A DNA stretch of 64,000 nucleotides from Novosphingobium sp. BW1 (GCF_008107685.1 NZ_VIRF01000082.1:62001-126000); one strand, 5' to 3'; numbered from the stretch's first letter, positions 34,740 through 43,549 are shown. A program made the numbers and translations. Notes: generated from the sequence alone by a model not told the origin.

Positions 34740-37616
34740 ATGAAGTTTGTGAAATTGTCAGCGCTGCTTGCCGGCTCTGCGCTCTGTTCGATGCCAGCGC
34801 TGGCCGCCAGCGTGGAAAAGATCGACGGCGGCGTTATCGTCACCCCCGACAGCGGTCCCTCCGACACCGTGACGGTGACTCTCCACGGCGATGGCATCTT
34901 CCACGTCGTGGCCGACGCCAAGGGCTTCGAGGCGCCTGCCGCCAACGCCAGCCTGATGGCGCCCAACCCGCCCAAGGCCAGCACCTACAAGGTGAGCGAA
35001 AAGCAGGGGTATGTCTTTGTGAGCGCGGCGAAGGCCAGCGCCTCGATCGACACCGCGACCGGGCAGGTACGCTTTTATGACGCCAAGGGCGCGGAACTGC
35101 TGAGCGAAAGTGCGCCCGCCGTGTTCACCCAGACCTCGGCCGATGGCACGTCCTATGTCACCGTCTCGCAGCAGTTCAACCGTGGCACCGACGAAGGCTT
35201 CTATGGTCTTGGCCAGCACCAGCAGGCGGTGATGGACTACAACGGCAAGGATGTTGAACTTGCCCAGCACAACATGGACATCGGCACGCCCTTCCTCGTC
35301 TCGACGAAGAATTACGGCTTGCTCTGGGACAACGAGAGCATCACCCGCTTCGGTAACCCGATGCCGTATACCCTGGTGGGCGAAGAGGGCGGCCTGAAGG
35401 TTACCTCGGGCGGCAAGCCCGGCTTCAAGGCGCAGTACTTCCTCGATGGCGAGCTCGCTGTCGAGCAGCAGGAAGCCTCGATCGACTACCAGTACATTGA
35501 GGATCAGGCCAAGTGGCCTGAAGCCGCCAAGGCGAAGACCGAAGCCGCGACCGAGGGCCAGAACACGGCCGGTAACGCGGTCCAGACCCAGACCGTGGTG
35601 TGGACGGGTACGCTCCACCCCGAGAAGACCGGCACCCACCAGTTCCAGCTCTATGGATCGAGCTACTACAAGGTCTACGTCGACGGTAAGCTGCTGCTCG
35701 ATCGCTGGCGCCAGAACTGGAACCCCTGGTATGCCGATTTCGAGGTGCCGCTGATCGCGGGCAGGGACGCCGAGGTGCGCATCGAGTGGGAACCCAACGC
35801 GGGCTACATGGCGCTGCTGCACAAGGACCCGATGCCCGAGGCCGACCGCCACTCGGTCTGGTTCACCAGCGAGGTCGCGCGCGACAAGGACTACTGGTTC
35901 ATTCCGGGCAAGGACATGGACGGTGTTGTCGCGGGCTACCGTGAGCTGACCGGAAAGTCGGAAATGATGCCCAAGTGGGTCTACGGTTTCTGGCAGTCGC
36001 GCCAGCGTTACGAGAACGAGACCGAACTGCTCGACGTGCTGCACACCTACCGTCAGCTCAATTACCCCATCGACAACATCGTGCTCGACTGGCGTTACTG
36101 GAAGGACGATGCCTGGGGCAGCCACGACTTCGACGAGACGCGCTTCCCTGATCCGGCGGCGATGGTCGAGGACGTCCATGCGAACAACGCCGAGATCATG
36201 ATCTCGGTCTGGCCCAAGTTCTATCCCACTACCGACAACTACAAGCAGCTCGATGCCGCGGGTGCGATGTACCACGGCAACATCGAGCAGGGGAACAAGG
36301 ACTGGGTCGGCGTGGGCTACCTCAATTCCTTCTACGATCCCTATTCGGAAAAGGGCCGCGAGATCTTTTGGGACCAGATCGAGAAGAAGATCGCGGTCAA
36401 GGGCTTCGACGCCTGGTGGGCGGATGCGTCCGAACCTGACCTGCACTCCAACCTTTCGATCGAGAAGCGCATTGACACGATGGGGCCGACGGCAGCCGGA
36501 CCTGCGGCCGAGTTCTTCAACTCGTTCCCGCTGATGAATGCCGAGGCGTTCTACGATGGCTGGTCGTCCTACAAGCCGGGCGTGCGCCCTTTCCTGCTCA
36601 CGCGTTCGGGTTTCGCGGGCCTTCAGCGTTACAGCTCGGCCGTTTGGTCGGGGGACGTTGCGACGCGCTGGTATGACCTCAAGGCGCAGATCTCGGCGGG
36701 TGTGAACACTGCCATGTCGGGCTTGGCCAACTGGACGCACGACATCGGCGGCTTCTCGGTCGAGCCGCGCTGGACGGTCGAGAACCCGACGCCGGAAGAC
36801 CTTGCCGAATGGCAGGAGCTGAACCTGCGCTGGTTCCAGTTCGGCGCCTTCAGCCCGATCTTCCGCAGCCACGGCGAATTCCCCTACCGCGAGATCTTCG
36901 AGATCGCGCCGGAAGGTTCGGACATGCGCGCCTCGATGGTGTGGTACGACAAGCTGCGCTACCGCCTGATGCCCTACATCTACACCCTGGGCGCGGACAC
37001 CTACCTCAAGGATGGCTCGATCATGCGCGGCATGGTCATGGACTTCCCCGAGGATGAAAAGGCGCGTTCGGTCAACGACCAGTTCCTGTTCGGCAAGGCC
37101 TTCCTGGTCGCGCCGGTGGCAGATTATCAGGTGCGTGAGCGCGAGGTCTGGTTCCCGGGCAAGGGGCTGACCTGGTACGACTTCGAGACGGGCAAGGCCT
37201 ATGAGGGCGGTACCTCGGCTACCGTACCCGCGCCTGCCGAGCGTATGCCGCTGTTCGTGAAGTCGGGCTCGATCGTGCCGATGGGCCCGGTGATCCAGTA
37301 CGTGGATGAGCAGCCCGAGGCGCCCGTGACGCTGGTCGTCTACACCGGCGCGGACGGTTCGTTCTCGCTCTACAACGACGATGGCCGCTCGCTCGGCTAC
37401 AAGAGCGGTGCGTTCGAGCGCATGCCGATCAGCTACGATGATGCCACCGGCACCGTCACGCTCGGCGCACGTGAGGGCCAGGGCTACGAGGGGATGCCCC
37501 AGAGCCGTACCGTGCGCGTGAAGTGGATCGCTCCCGGCAACAGTGTGGCCGAGGCGACGAGTTACGATGCGCAAGTGACATGGAATGGCAAGGTGGTGCG
37601 GATCGAGCGTCCGTAA
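34740..37616 (+). CDS. Glycoside hydrolase family 31 alpha-xylosidase with inserted PA14 domain
   Basis: 958 residues with a signal peptide (SALLAGSALCSMPALAA). The N-terminal beta-sandwich includes FYGLGQHQQAVMDYNGKDV. A PA14 domain is inserted at about residues 228-385 (FKAQYFLDGEL, YKVYVDGKLLLDRWRQNW). The GH31 barrel carries IVLDWRYWKDDAWG. The likely nucleophile is D562 in WWADASEPD and the acid/base D639 in VWSGDVATRW. A PA14 insert in GH31 is the arrangement of Cellvibrio japonicus Xyl31A, which cuts alpha-1,6-xylose from xyloglucan oligosaccharides. It is the third gene of the GH74 operon. Confidence 0.92.
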   Translation: MKFVKLSALLAGSALCSMPALAASVEKIDGGVIVTPDSGPSDTVTVTLHGDGIFHVVADAKGFEAPAANASLMAPNPPKASTYKVSEKQGYVFVSAAKASASIDTATGQVRFYDAKGAELLSESAPAVFTQTSADGTSYVTVSQQFNRGTDEGFYGLGQHQQAVMDYNGKDVELAQHNMDIGTPFLVSTKNYGLLWDNESITRFGNPMPYTLVGEEGGLKVTSGGKPGFKAQYFLDGELAVEQQEASIDYQYIEDQAKWPEAAKAKTEAATEGQNTAGNAVQTQTVVWTGTLHPEKTGTHQFQLYGSSYYKVYVDGKLLLDRWRQNWNPWYADFEVPLIAGRDAEVRIEWEPNAGYMALLHKDPMPEADRHSVWFTSEVARDKDYWFIPGKDMDGVVAGYRELTGKSEMMPKWVYGFWQSRQRYENETELLDVLHTYRQLNYPIDNIVLDWRYWKDDAWGSHDFDETRFPDPAAMVEDVHANNAEIMISVWPKFYPTTDNYKQLDAAGAMYHGNIEQGNKDWVGVGYLNSFYDPYSEKGREIFWDQIEKKIAVKGFDAWWADASEPDLHSNLSIEKRIDTMGPTAAGPAAEFFNSFPLMNAEAFYDGWSSYKPGVRPFLLTRSGFAGLQRYSSAVWSGDVATRWYDLKAQISAGVNTAMSGLANWTHDIGGFSVEPRWTVENPTPEDLAEWQELNLRWFQFGAFSPIFRSHGEFPYREIFEIAPEGSDMRASMVWYDKLRYRLMPYIYTLGADTYLKDGSIMRGMVMDFPEDEKARSVNDQFLFGKAFLVAPVADYQVREREVWFPGKGLTWYDFETGKAYEGGTSATVPAPAERMPLFVKSGSIVPMGPVIQYVDEQPEAPVTLVVYTGADGSFSLYNDDGRSLGYKSGAFERMPISYDDATGTVTLGAREGQGYEGMPQSRTVRVKWIAPGNSVAEATSYDAQVTWNGKVVRIERP

Positions 37617-37630
37617 CTGCCTTGCGGGGG

Positions 37631-37674
37631 CTGGCCTGCCTCGCCTCTCCTCCTCCAAAAGTGAGGCAGGCCAG
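37631..37674 (+). terminator. Stem-loop after the GH74-GH35-GH31 operon
   Basis: A perfect 12-bp stem, CTGGCCTGCCTC (37631-37642) with GAGGCAGGCCAG (37663-37674), lies 14 bp after the GH31 stop. The run following it is only TCCTTCC, so termination strength is uncertain. Confidence 0.6.
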
Positions 37675-37817
37675 TCCTTCCCGTGCAGAAGTGTGTCCCC
37701 TCAGGCAAGTCCTTAGGGGGCACTATTGACTATAAAACATAGTTGTATCGCTGAATTGTGCCGTTTTTTCGGCCTCTTGAATTCATTTGAAACAGTCGCC
37801 GATGCGCGTGCACTCGG

Positions 37818-37831
37818 TGGTAGCGATACCA
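37818..37831. promoter_or_regulatory. Putative LacI-type operator before the GH29-GH35 operon
   Basis: TGGTAGCGATACCA has symmetric TGGTA/TACCA arms and matches TGATAGCGCTATCA at 11 of 14 positions. It lies 68 bp upstream of the GH29 start and 21 bp upstream of the small ORF at 37852. A TTGACT at 37726 could be a -35 element, but no convincing -10 follows it. The remaining gap (37675-37817) holds nothing else I can support. Confidence 0.62.
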
Positions 37832-37851
37832 TTTCAGGGAGAGCCATAGGC

Positions 37852-37905
37852 ATGACCACACCGCGCCGTAACAGCAACGCCATGGAGCGCTGCGTGCCAT
37901 GCTGA
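37852..37905 (+). CDS. Possible 17-codon leader ORF overlapping the GH29 start
   Basis: A short frame MTTPRRNSNAMERCVPC ends in a TGA overlapping the GH29 start (ATGCTGA). A purine-rich AGGGAGAG precedes its ATG. It could couple or modulate GH29 translation, or be chance. Only the position supports it. Confidence 0.25.
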   Translation: MTTPRRNSNAMERCVPC

Positions 37906-39551
37906 AGGGACTTCATCCCTCGCGCCGGGCCTTCCTCGGCACCGCCCTTGGTGCTGGCGGTCTCGCCGGACTGGCCGGCTCCGCGCAGGGGCAGGTTGCG
38001 ACGAAGCCGGGGCCGGTCGAGCCGAGCTGGAACTCGCTGGTGGCAAACTACCGCTATCCCGACTGGTTTCGCGACGCTAAGTTCGGCATCTGGTCGCACT
38101 GGGGCCCGCAGTCGGTGCCCGAGCAGGGCGACTGGTACGGCCGCTTCATGTACATGCAGGGCCACCCCATGTACGAGCACCATCTGCGCACCTATGGCCA
38201 TCCCGCTGATACCGGCATGATGGAGGTCCAGAAGCGCTGGACCGCGGACAAGTGGGATCCCGAAGAGCTGATGGGCCGCTTCGTGAAGGCGGGCGCGAAG
38301 TACTTTGTCAGCCTCGCTTGCCATCACGACAACCTTGATTGCTACGATTCCGCGCACCATGGCTGGAACTCGCTGCGGGTCGGGCCGGGGCGCGACGTGG
38401 TCGGGACCTGGGAAAAGGCCGCTCGCCGTGCGAACCTCAAGTTTGGTGTCTCCAACCACACCTCGCATGCCTGGCACTGGTACCAGCCTGCCTACGCCTA
38501 CGATCCGGAGGGACCTCGCGCCGGGAAGCGCTACGACGCGTACCGGCTGACGAAGGAGGATGGTGCGGGCACCTGGTGGGAGGGCCTTGATCCGCAGGAT
38601 CTTTATACCGGTCGCCACATGGTCGCGCCGGACGGCATCGAGACCATCGCGGCCATGAACGCCTGGCATGACGCGCACGACGGTGAGTGGATTGAGACCG
38701 TGCCGCCCGGTGACACCGCCTTCGCGCGCCAGTGGTTGCTGCGCCAGATGGACCTGGTCGCGAAGTACCGTCCCGATTTCTGTTACATGGACAATTACGA
38801 GCTGCCCTTCGGGCCCTATGGCCTTGCCGCAGCGGCGGACTACTATAACCGTTCGCTCGAATGGCACGGCAAGATCGACGTGGTGCTGACCGCCAAGCAG
38901 CTGACCCCGCGCGCGCGCTTCGGGCTTGTGCAGGATGTCGAGCGGGGCTTCACCGACCATCTCTGGGACGAGCCCTGGCAGACCGACACTTGCCTGGGGG
39001 ACTGGTTCTACAACCGCGCGCGCTTTACCAACAAGAGCTATGTGCCCGCCGCCGCCGTGGTGCAGCGCCTTGCCGACGTCATTTCCAAGAATGGCAACCT
39101 GCTCTTGTCGGTGCCCCAGCGCGGCGATGGCACCATCGATGCCGAGGAAGAGAAGATCCTCGACGATCTCGCGCGATGGTTCGCGGTGAACGGTGAGGCG
39201 GTCTACGGCTCGCGCCCCTGGCACGTCTACGGCGAGGGGCCGACCCAGCTTCAGGTCGGCATGCAGAACGAGGGGGGCTTTGAAGGCTTCGTGCCGGGCG
39301 ACGTGCGCTTCACGACCAAGGATGGCGTGCTCTACCTCTTCGTGCTGGCGACAGGTGATGCGCCGCTTCAGGTCCGGGCGCTCGGCCGCCGCGCGCTGGC
39401 GCAGGCAGGTAAGGGGAGGATGGCGCGGATAACGCAGGTGGGCGGTGGCCCAGTGAGCTTCCGCCAGGACGCAGACGCGCTGCACATCGACCTGGTACCG
39501 GGGGACCTTTTCGTGCCGGTGCTCAAGATCGAGGGGTCGGGGCTCGTCTGA
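37899..39551 (+). CDS. Glycoside hydrolase family 29 alpha-L-fucosidase
   Basis: 550 residues with a Tat-type leader (SRRAFLGTALGAGGLAGLAG). The GH29 barrel is visible as WFRDAKFGIWSHWGPQSVPEQGDWYGR, AKYFVSLACHHDNLDCYDS and VSNHTSHAW. The likely nucleophile is D298 in RPDFCYMDNYELPFG. NGNLLLSVPQRGDGTIDAEEE marks the end of the catalytic domain, and a beta-sandwich follows. It would remove the terminal alpha-1,2-fucose of fucosylated xyloglucan side chains, a job done by GH95 enzymes in some other xyloglucan loci. It is the first gene of a two-gene operon with the second GH35. Confidence 0.92.
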   Translation: MLKGLHPSRRAFLGTALGAGGLAGLAGSAQGQVATKPGPVEPSWNSLVANYRYPDWFRDAKFGIWSHWGPQSVPEQGDWYGRFMYMQGHPMYEHHLRTYGHPADTGMMEVQKRWTADKWDPEELMGRFVKAGAKYFVSLACHHDNLDCYDSAHHGWNSLRVGPGRDVVGTWEKAARRANLKFGVSNHTSHAWHWYQPAYAYDPEGPRAGKRYDAYRLTKEDGAGTWWEGLDPQDLYTGRHMVAPDGIETIAAMNAWHDAHDGEWIETVPPGDTAFARQWLLRQMDLVAKYRPDFCYMDNYELPFGPYGLAAAADYYNRSLEWHGKIDVVLTAKQLTPRARFGLVQDVERGFTDHLWDEPWQTDTCLGDWFYNRARFTNKSYVPAAAVVQRLADVISKNGNLLLSVPQRGDGTIDAEEEKILDDLARWFAVNGEAVYGSRPWHVYGEGPTQLQVGMQNEGGFEGFVPGDVRFTTKDGVLYLFVLATGDAPLQVRALGRRALAQAGKGRMARITQVGGGPVSFRQDADALHIDLVPGDLFVPVLKIEGSGLV

Positions 39552-39591
39552 GCGCGCCGGTAGGCACGGAATAGAAAGGCAGAAGAGAGTG

Positions 39592-41223
39592 ATGTTTCGG
39601 CGAATGGTTCGTTGCGGCTTGGGAATGGCAAGCGTCCTGGCGCTGTCTGTCCTGCCCACCATGGCAGGCGCTGAAGAGTTGCCTCGGATCGCCACGAAGG
39701 ACGGGCGCCACGCCCTGATGGTCGATGGCGCGCCGTTTCTGATGCTCGGCGCGCAGATCAACAACTCCAGTTCGTGGCCCGCCGCGATGCCCGGTGTCTG
39801 GTCCGCGATGGAGGCGATGCACGTCAATACCGTGGAGGCCCCCATCGGCTGGGAGCAGATCGAGCCCGAGGAGGGGCAGTTCGACTTCTCCGCTGTCGAT
39901 ACGCTGCTGGACGAAGCCCGCGCACACGATGTGCGCCTGGTCCTCCTGTGGTTTGCGACCTGGAAGAACACCAACCCGCAGTACGCGCCGGCCTGGGTGA
40001 AGCTGGATAATGACCGCTTCCCGCGCATGCGCCGGGCCGATGGTACCTTCCACTATGCCCTCTCGCCATTTGCAAAGGCGACGCTGGAGGCGGACAGCCG
40101 CGCCTTTGCCGCCCTGATGCGCCACCTCAAGGAGGCCGATCCGCAGAACACGGTCATTATGGTGCAGGTCCAGAACGAGCCAGGCACCTATGGTCTTGCC
40201 CGTGACCATTCGCCTGCGGCCGAGAAGGCTTTTGCTGCTCCCGTTCCCGAGGCCCTGCGCCACCGTACGGGCAAGCCGCAGGGGACCTGGCAGGAGCTCT
40301 ATGGGCGCGACGCCGAACTCTACTTCCACTCCTGGCACGTCGCGCGCTACATTGATGCGGTCGCTGCCGCAGGCAAGGCGGTGAAGCCGTTGCCGATGTA
40401 CGCGAACGCCGCGCTGACCGGCAACCCCTTCGACTGGCAAGATCCTAATACTTACGCGAGCGGCGGCCCGGCCAACACCGTGGTCGACGTCTACAAGGCG
40501 GCCGCCCCGCATCTCGACCTTGTCGGTCCCGACATCTACACCACCAAGCACAAGGATTACCTGGGCTTCCTCGACAGGTACGACCGCTCCGACAACGCGC
40601 TTTTCGTGCCCGAGACGGGGCATGCGAAGGAGTATGCGCGTTTCTTTTTCGAAGCGATGGGGCGTGGTGCGATCGGCTGGTCGCCCTTTGGGATTGACCG
40701 CCTGCGCTATTTGCCGAGCTTTCCCGTGACTTCGAAGCTGAACGACACGGCGTTGGAGCCATTCTCCGCCAACTACGCCCTGTTCGAGGGGCTTGATCGG
40801 CTCTGGGCCAAGTGGGCCTTTGCGGGCAAGACCTGGGGCGCGGCTGAGCCCGAAGACCCGGCGGGCGAACACCGCGAGGTCCTGGACCTCGGGCGCTACA
40901 AGGCCGAGGTCAGCTTCGGGCGCGGCGACTGGGGTATGGGGGACGCTAAGGGCAATGACTGGCCCAAGGGCGGTGCGGCCATCGCCGAAATCGCACCCGA
41001 TGAATACCTTGTCACCGGCCGTTTTGCGCGCGTGACGTTCGAGATGGCGGACCCGGCCCGCGCGAATCTTATCCTCGGTCGCGTCGAGCAGGGCCACTAC
41101 GACGCGGCGGGGAACTGGGTCTTCGAGCGGGTGTGGAACGGCGACCAGGTCGACTGGGGACTCAACTTCACGGCCGCGAACCAGATCCTGCACGTGAAGC
41201 TCGCGACCTATCCGATCCGTTAA
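39592..41223 (+). CDS. Glycoside hydrolase family 35-like beta-galactosidase (copy 2)
   Basis: 543 residues, a paralogue of the gene at 33081 of identical length and domain order. Shared blocks include HALMVDGAPFLMLGAQINNS, WKNTNPQYAPAWVKLDNDRF and GAIGWSPFGID. The likely acid/base is E196 (VQNEPGTYG) and the nucleophile E341 (FVPETGHA). It has a signal peptide (ASVLALSVLPTMAGA). ATG 39592 is preferred to GTG 39589. Transcription with the fucosidase suggests it acts on galactose exposed after fucose removal, or has a different linkage or ester preference from copy 1. Confidence 0.88.
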   Translation: MFRRMVRCGLGMASVLALSVLPTMAGAEELPRIATKDGRHALMVDGAPFLMLGAQINNSSSWPAAMPGVWSAMEAMHVNTVEAPIGWEQIEPEEGQFDFSAVDTLLDEARAHDVRLVLLWFATWKNTNPQYAPAWVKLDNDRFPRMRRADGTFHYALSPFAKATLEADSRAFAALMRHLKEADPQNTVIMVQVQNEPGTYGLARDHSPAAEKAFAAPVPEALRHRTGKPQGTWQELYGRDAELYFHSWHVARYIDAVAAAGKAVKPLPMYANAALTGNPFDWQDPNTYASGGPANTVVDVYKAAAPHLDLVGPDIYTTKHKDYLGFLDRYDRSDNALFVPETGHAKEYARFFFEAMGRGAIGWSPFGIDRLRYLPSFPVTSKLNDTALEPFSANYALFEGLDRLWAKWAFAGKTWGAAEPEDPAGEHREVLDLGRYKAEVSFGRGDWGMGDAKGNDWPKGGAAIAEIAPDEYLVTGRFARVTFEMADPARANLILGRVEQGHYDAAGNWVFERVWNGDQVDWGLNFTAANQILHVKLATYPIR

Positions 41224-41239
41224 GAAAAGGGCTTTTTCG

Positions 41240-41352
41240 AAGGCGATTGCCCTCGGGCTCCCCAAACTGTCTGCCTCACCTTCCGCGCGCCACGGTTGCT
41301 GGGAGAGGTGAGGTCGACATTATGGGGCCAAGGGGCGATGGCCCCTTGGATT
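41240..41352. repeat. Intergenic repeat with hairpins, related to the one at 57479-57585
   Basis: This spacer shares an ordered set of blocks with 57479-57585: GCCCTCGGGCTCC, GTCTGCCTCACCTT (GTCTACCTCACCTT there), GCGCG, AGGTGAGGT, GGGGCCAAGGGGCGATG (GGGGGCAAGGGGTGATG there). It looks like a dispersed intergenic repeat, not a gene. Confidence 0.55.
41328..41349 (+). terminator. Probable terminator after the GH29-GH35 operon
   Basis: A perfect 9-bp stem CCAAGGGGC / GCCCCTTGG with a GATG loop is followed by ATTTTATCC on the plus strand. It lies in the convergent gap between the second GH35 and the TRIC-family gene, within the intergenic repeat. Confidence 0.6.
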
Positions 41353-41997
41353 TTATCCCTTGTGCCGCGGAAGCCGCAGTCCCCAATGGATTGCCGCGCC
41401 GCGCAGGGAGAAGCCGCATAGCGTGGCAAGGATCGTCGCGAGGCCAGAGGACAGTCCCGCCATGGTCAGGCCCAGGAACACGCCCGCCGCCAGCAATGCG
41501 GCGGTCACGTAGAGTTCGTTGCGCAGGAGGATCGAGGGGACGCCGGCGACCACGTCGCGGATGACGCCGCCCATGCACGCGCTCATCACCCCCATGGCCA
41601 CCGCGGGAAGGGGGGCTGCGCCCAGGCTCAGCGCTTTGCCGGTGCCGAAAACCGCAAAAGCGGCAAGGCCGCCCGCATCGAACCATTCCAGCGCACGCTC
41701 GGGCCAGATGCGGGTGGGCAAGAGCCAGACCAGGACGCCGACCGCGATGCACAGCACCAACGGGGCCGGGGAGAGGATCCAGTTGACCTGAACGCCCGTG
41801 AAGACGTCGCGCAGCGAGCCTCCTCCGATCCCGGCGACGGTGGCGAAGAAGATCGAGGCGATGATGTCGAGGTTCTTGCGTGCCGCGACGAGCGCGCCTG
41901 AAACCGCGAACACGGCAATCCCGGTGTAGTTTACGATGTCGAGGATCGGTCCGACGAGAACGAGTTCAGCGGGGACGAGTTGGGTGGCAACAGGCAT
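41353..41997 (-). CDS. TRIC/UPF0126 family membrane protein
   Basis: About 214 residues consisting of two repeats of three membrane segments with the UPF0126 motifs (GIAVFAVSGALVAARK, GGGSLRDVFTG and, in the second repeat, FAVFGTGKAL, CMGGVIRDVVAGVPSILLR). Members form trimeric cation channels and some were earlier labelled glycine transporters. The length fits. ATG 41997 is preferred to GTG 42000. It is not obviously part of the neighbouring xyloglucan locus. Confidence 0.9.
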   Translation of the reverse strand: MPVATQLVPAELVLVGPILDIVNYTGIAVFAVSGALVAARKNLDIIASIFFATVAGIGGGSLRDVFTGVQVNWILSPAPLVLCIAVGVLVWLLPTRIWPERALEWFDAGGLAAFAVFGTGKALSLGAAPLPAVAMGVMSACMGGVIRDVVAGVPSILLRNELYVTAALLAAGVFLGLTMAGLSSGLATILATLCGFSLRGAAIHWGLRLPRHKG

Positions 41998-42110
41998 CAC
42001 CTAGCCTTAAACACGCCCGGCTGCGGGGGGGAATAGGGGGCGACCCGCAGGAGGTGCGTTGTCCGAAGGAATTTTCGTAACGGAGAAACTCACCCACCCT
42101 GAAACGACAG

Positions 42111-42134
42111 AAGGCGCCCCTGTCGGGGCGCCTT
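42111..42134 (-). terminator. Rho-independent-type hairpin downstream of infC
   Basis: AAGGCGCCCC-TGTC-GGGGCGCCTT is a perfect 10-bp stem located 33 bp after the infC stop. A T-run on the minus strand is only implied by the AA/TT pairs at the stem ends. Confidence 0.7.
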
Positions 42135-42166
42135 CCGGAAGTTCGTGGCGCGAAGGCCCAAGATGC

Positions 42167-42688
42167 TTACTTGGGCGAGAGCACCATCAGCATCTGGCGG
42201 CCTTCCATGCGCGGATAGGCTTCGACCTTGGCGATCTCCGCGACGCCTTCCTGCACGCGACGCAGCAGGTTCATGCCCAGCTGCTGGTGCGAGAGTTCGC
42301 GGCCACGGAAGCGCAGGGTGACCTTCACCTTGTCGCCCGCCTCGATGAAGCGCTGTACGTTGCGCATCTTCACATCGTAGTCATGGTCATCGATGTTCGG
42401 ACGCATCTTGACCTCTTTGATCTCCTGCGTCTTCTGGGTCTTGCGCGCTGCGTTGGCCTTCTTCTGGGCCTCGTAGCGGTACTTGCCTACATCGAGAAAC
42501 TTGCACACCGGCGGATCGGCGTTGGGCGACACTTCCACGAGGTCGAGGCCGACATCGGCCGCACGCTCGATTGCGTCACGCGTCGAAAGGACGCCAACAT
42601 TCTCGCCGTTCTCGTCGATCACGCGGACCTTGTCGGCTTGGATAAACTTGTTGTAGCGCGGTCCGCTCTTGACCGGTGGCGCCATCAT
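42167..42688 (-). CDS. infC: Translation initiation factor IF-3
   Basis: 173 residues, full length for IF-3. The N-terminal domain shows [26 protein letters not shown], the linker is [18 protein letters not shown], and the C-terminal domain has [20 protein letters not shown] and [16 protein letters not shown]-3 binds the 30S subunit and checks the start codon. Two adjacent ATG codons (42688 and 42685) are possible starts. No strong Shine-Dalgarno sequence is visible. The 168 bp upstream to pdeM contain no gene. Confidence 0.97.
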   Translation of the reverse strand: MMAPPVKSGPRYNKFIQADKVRVIDENGENVGVLSTRDAIERAADVGLDLVEVSPNADPPVCKFLDVGKYRYEAQKKANAARKTQKTQEIKEVKMRPNIDDHDYDVKMRNVQRFIEAGDKVKVTLRFRGRELSHQQLGMNLLRRVQEGVAEIAKVEAYPRMEGRQMLMVLSPK

Positions 42689-42856
42689 GCGCCGGGGTGG
42701 GGGTGCTATATGCGTTCTCCTGAGTCGTTACTCTGAAATCGTGCGAATGCGGGCGTCCTTAATGCGAATCGTCGCCTCGCGCAAAGTGCGATTTTCCAAA
42801 CGTTCCACAATGAATGCCCCGGCCGGAGACCCGGCCTTGTTTACCTATATAGGCAA

Positions 42857-43549
42857 TCAGGCCGCTTTTCGCCAGAGGGGGTAGCGAACGAGCCGTTTTT
42901 GCGCCGGGATCAGGGCATCGATGGCCTGAGCGGGTTGCAGCGCGCCCAGGATCGCGGGATCGTCGGCTGGCATGCCTCCGGTGAGCGCGCCAAAGGCGGG
43001 AAGGATGAGGCGGGTTTCGCTCGCTACAGTGCAGGCGCGGCGGATGCGGCGCCCCCGCGCGGTTACTTCCAGACGGGGGTGGAAGTGGCCGGAAAGTTCG
43101 GGCTCGGTGACGTTGGCGCGCGCTTCGTGGCGCAGCGCAATGCCCGAGACGTGTATCTCTGGCACGCAGGTGCCGCCCGCCGCTGTTCCCAGCTCGGGGT
43201 CGTGGTTGCCGGTGATCCAGACCCAGTCGAGCGCGCGGGTAAGGGCATCGAGCATGCCCGCCGCGTGCGGCTCCAGCCGCTCCGGTCCCGCACTGTCGTG
43301 GAAATTGTCGCCCAGCGCGAAGACCCGGCGCGCGCCGGTCCGGCGCACCGCCTGCGCCAGACGTTCCAGCGTCTCGCGGCTGTCGTAGGGTGGCAGCATC
43401 TGTCCGCTGCGCGCATAGAAACTGGCCTTCTCCAGATGCAGGTCGGCCACAAGCAGCGCATCCTCGCGCGGCCAGTACAGCGCACCGGGGCGCGAACCGG
43501 AGCCTTCCAGCAGGACCATTTCCTGTGTGCAGAACGAAAAGGGAACCAT
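42857..43549 (-). CDS. pdeM: Metallophosphoesterase PdeM (ligase-associated DNA-damage-response endonuclease)
   Basis: About 230 residues with calcineurin-like phosphoesterase motifs: LLVADLHLEK (D.H), VFALGDNFHDS (GD..HD), WITGNHDPE (GNH[DE]) and LSGHFHPRLEV (GHxHP). This pattern and length fit the PdeM family, which usually occurs with a DNA ligase and helicase; those partners are not in this window. ATG 43549 (MVPFSFCTQE) is used. It is divergent from hemF across 66 bp. Confidence 0.85.
   Translation of the reverse strand: MVPFSFCTQEMVLLEGSGSRPGALYWPREDALLVADLHLEKASFYARSGQMLPPYDSRETLERLAQAVRRTGARRVFALGDNFHDSAGPERLEPHAAGMLDALTRALDWVWITGNHDPELGTAAGGTCVPEIHVSGIALRHEARANVTEPELSGHFHPRLEVTARGRRIRRACTVASETRLILPAFGALTGGMPADDPAILGALQPAQAIDALIPAQKRLVRYPLWRKAA

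Noticed and set aside
34758..37658. 966-codon open frame antisense to the GH31 gene
   Set aside because: The translation is low-complexity and rich in R, H, V and D, with no recognisable domain. It mirrors the codon bias of the real GH31 gene on the plus strand.
37713..40028. 771-codon minus frame over GH29 and GH35
   Set aside because: Antisense shadow of two well-supported glycoside hydrolases; it has no ribosome-binding site or motif.
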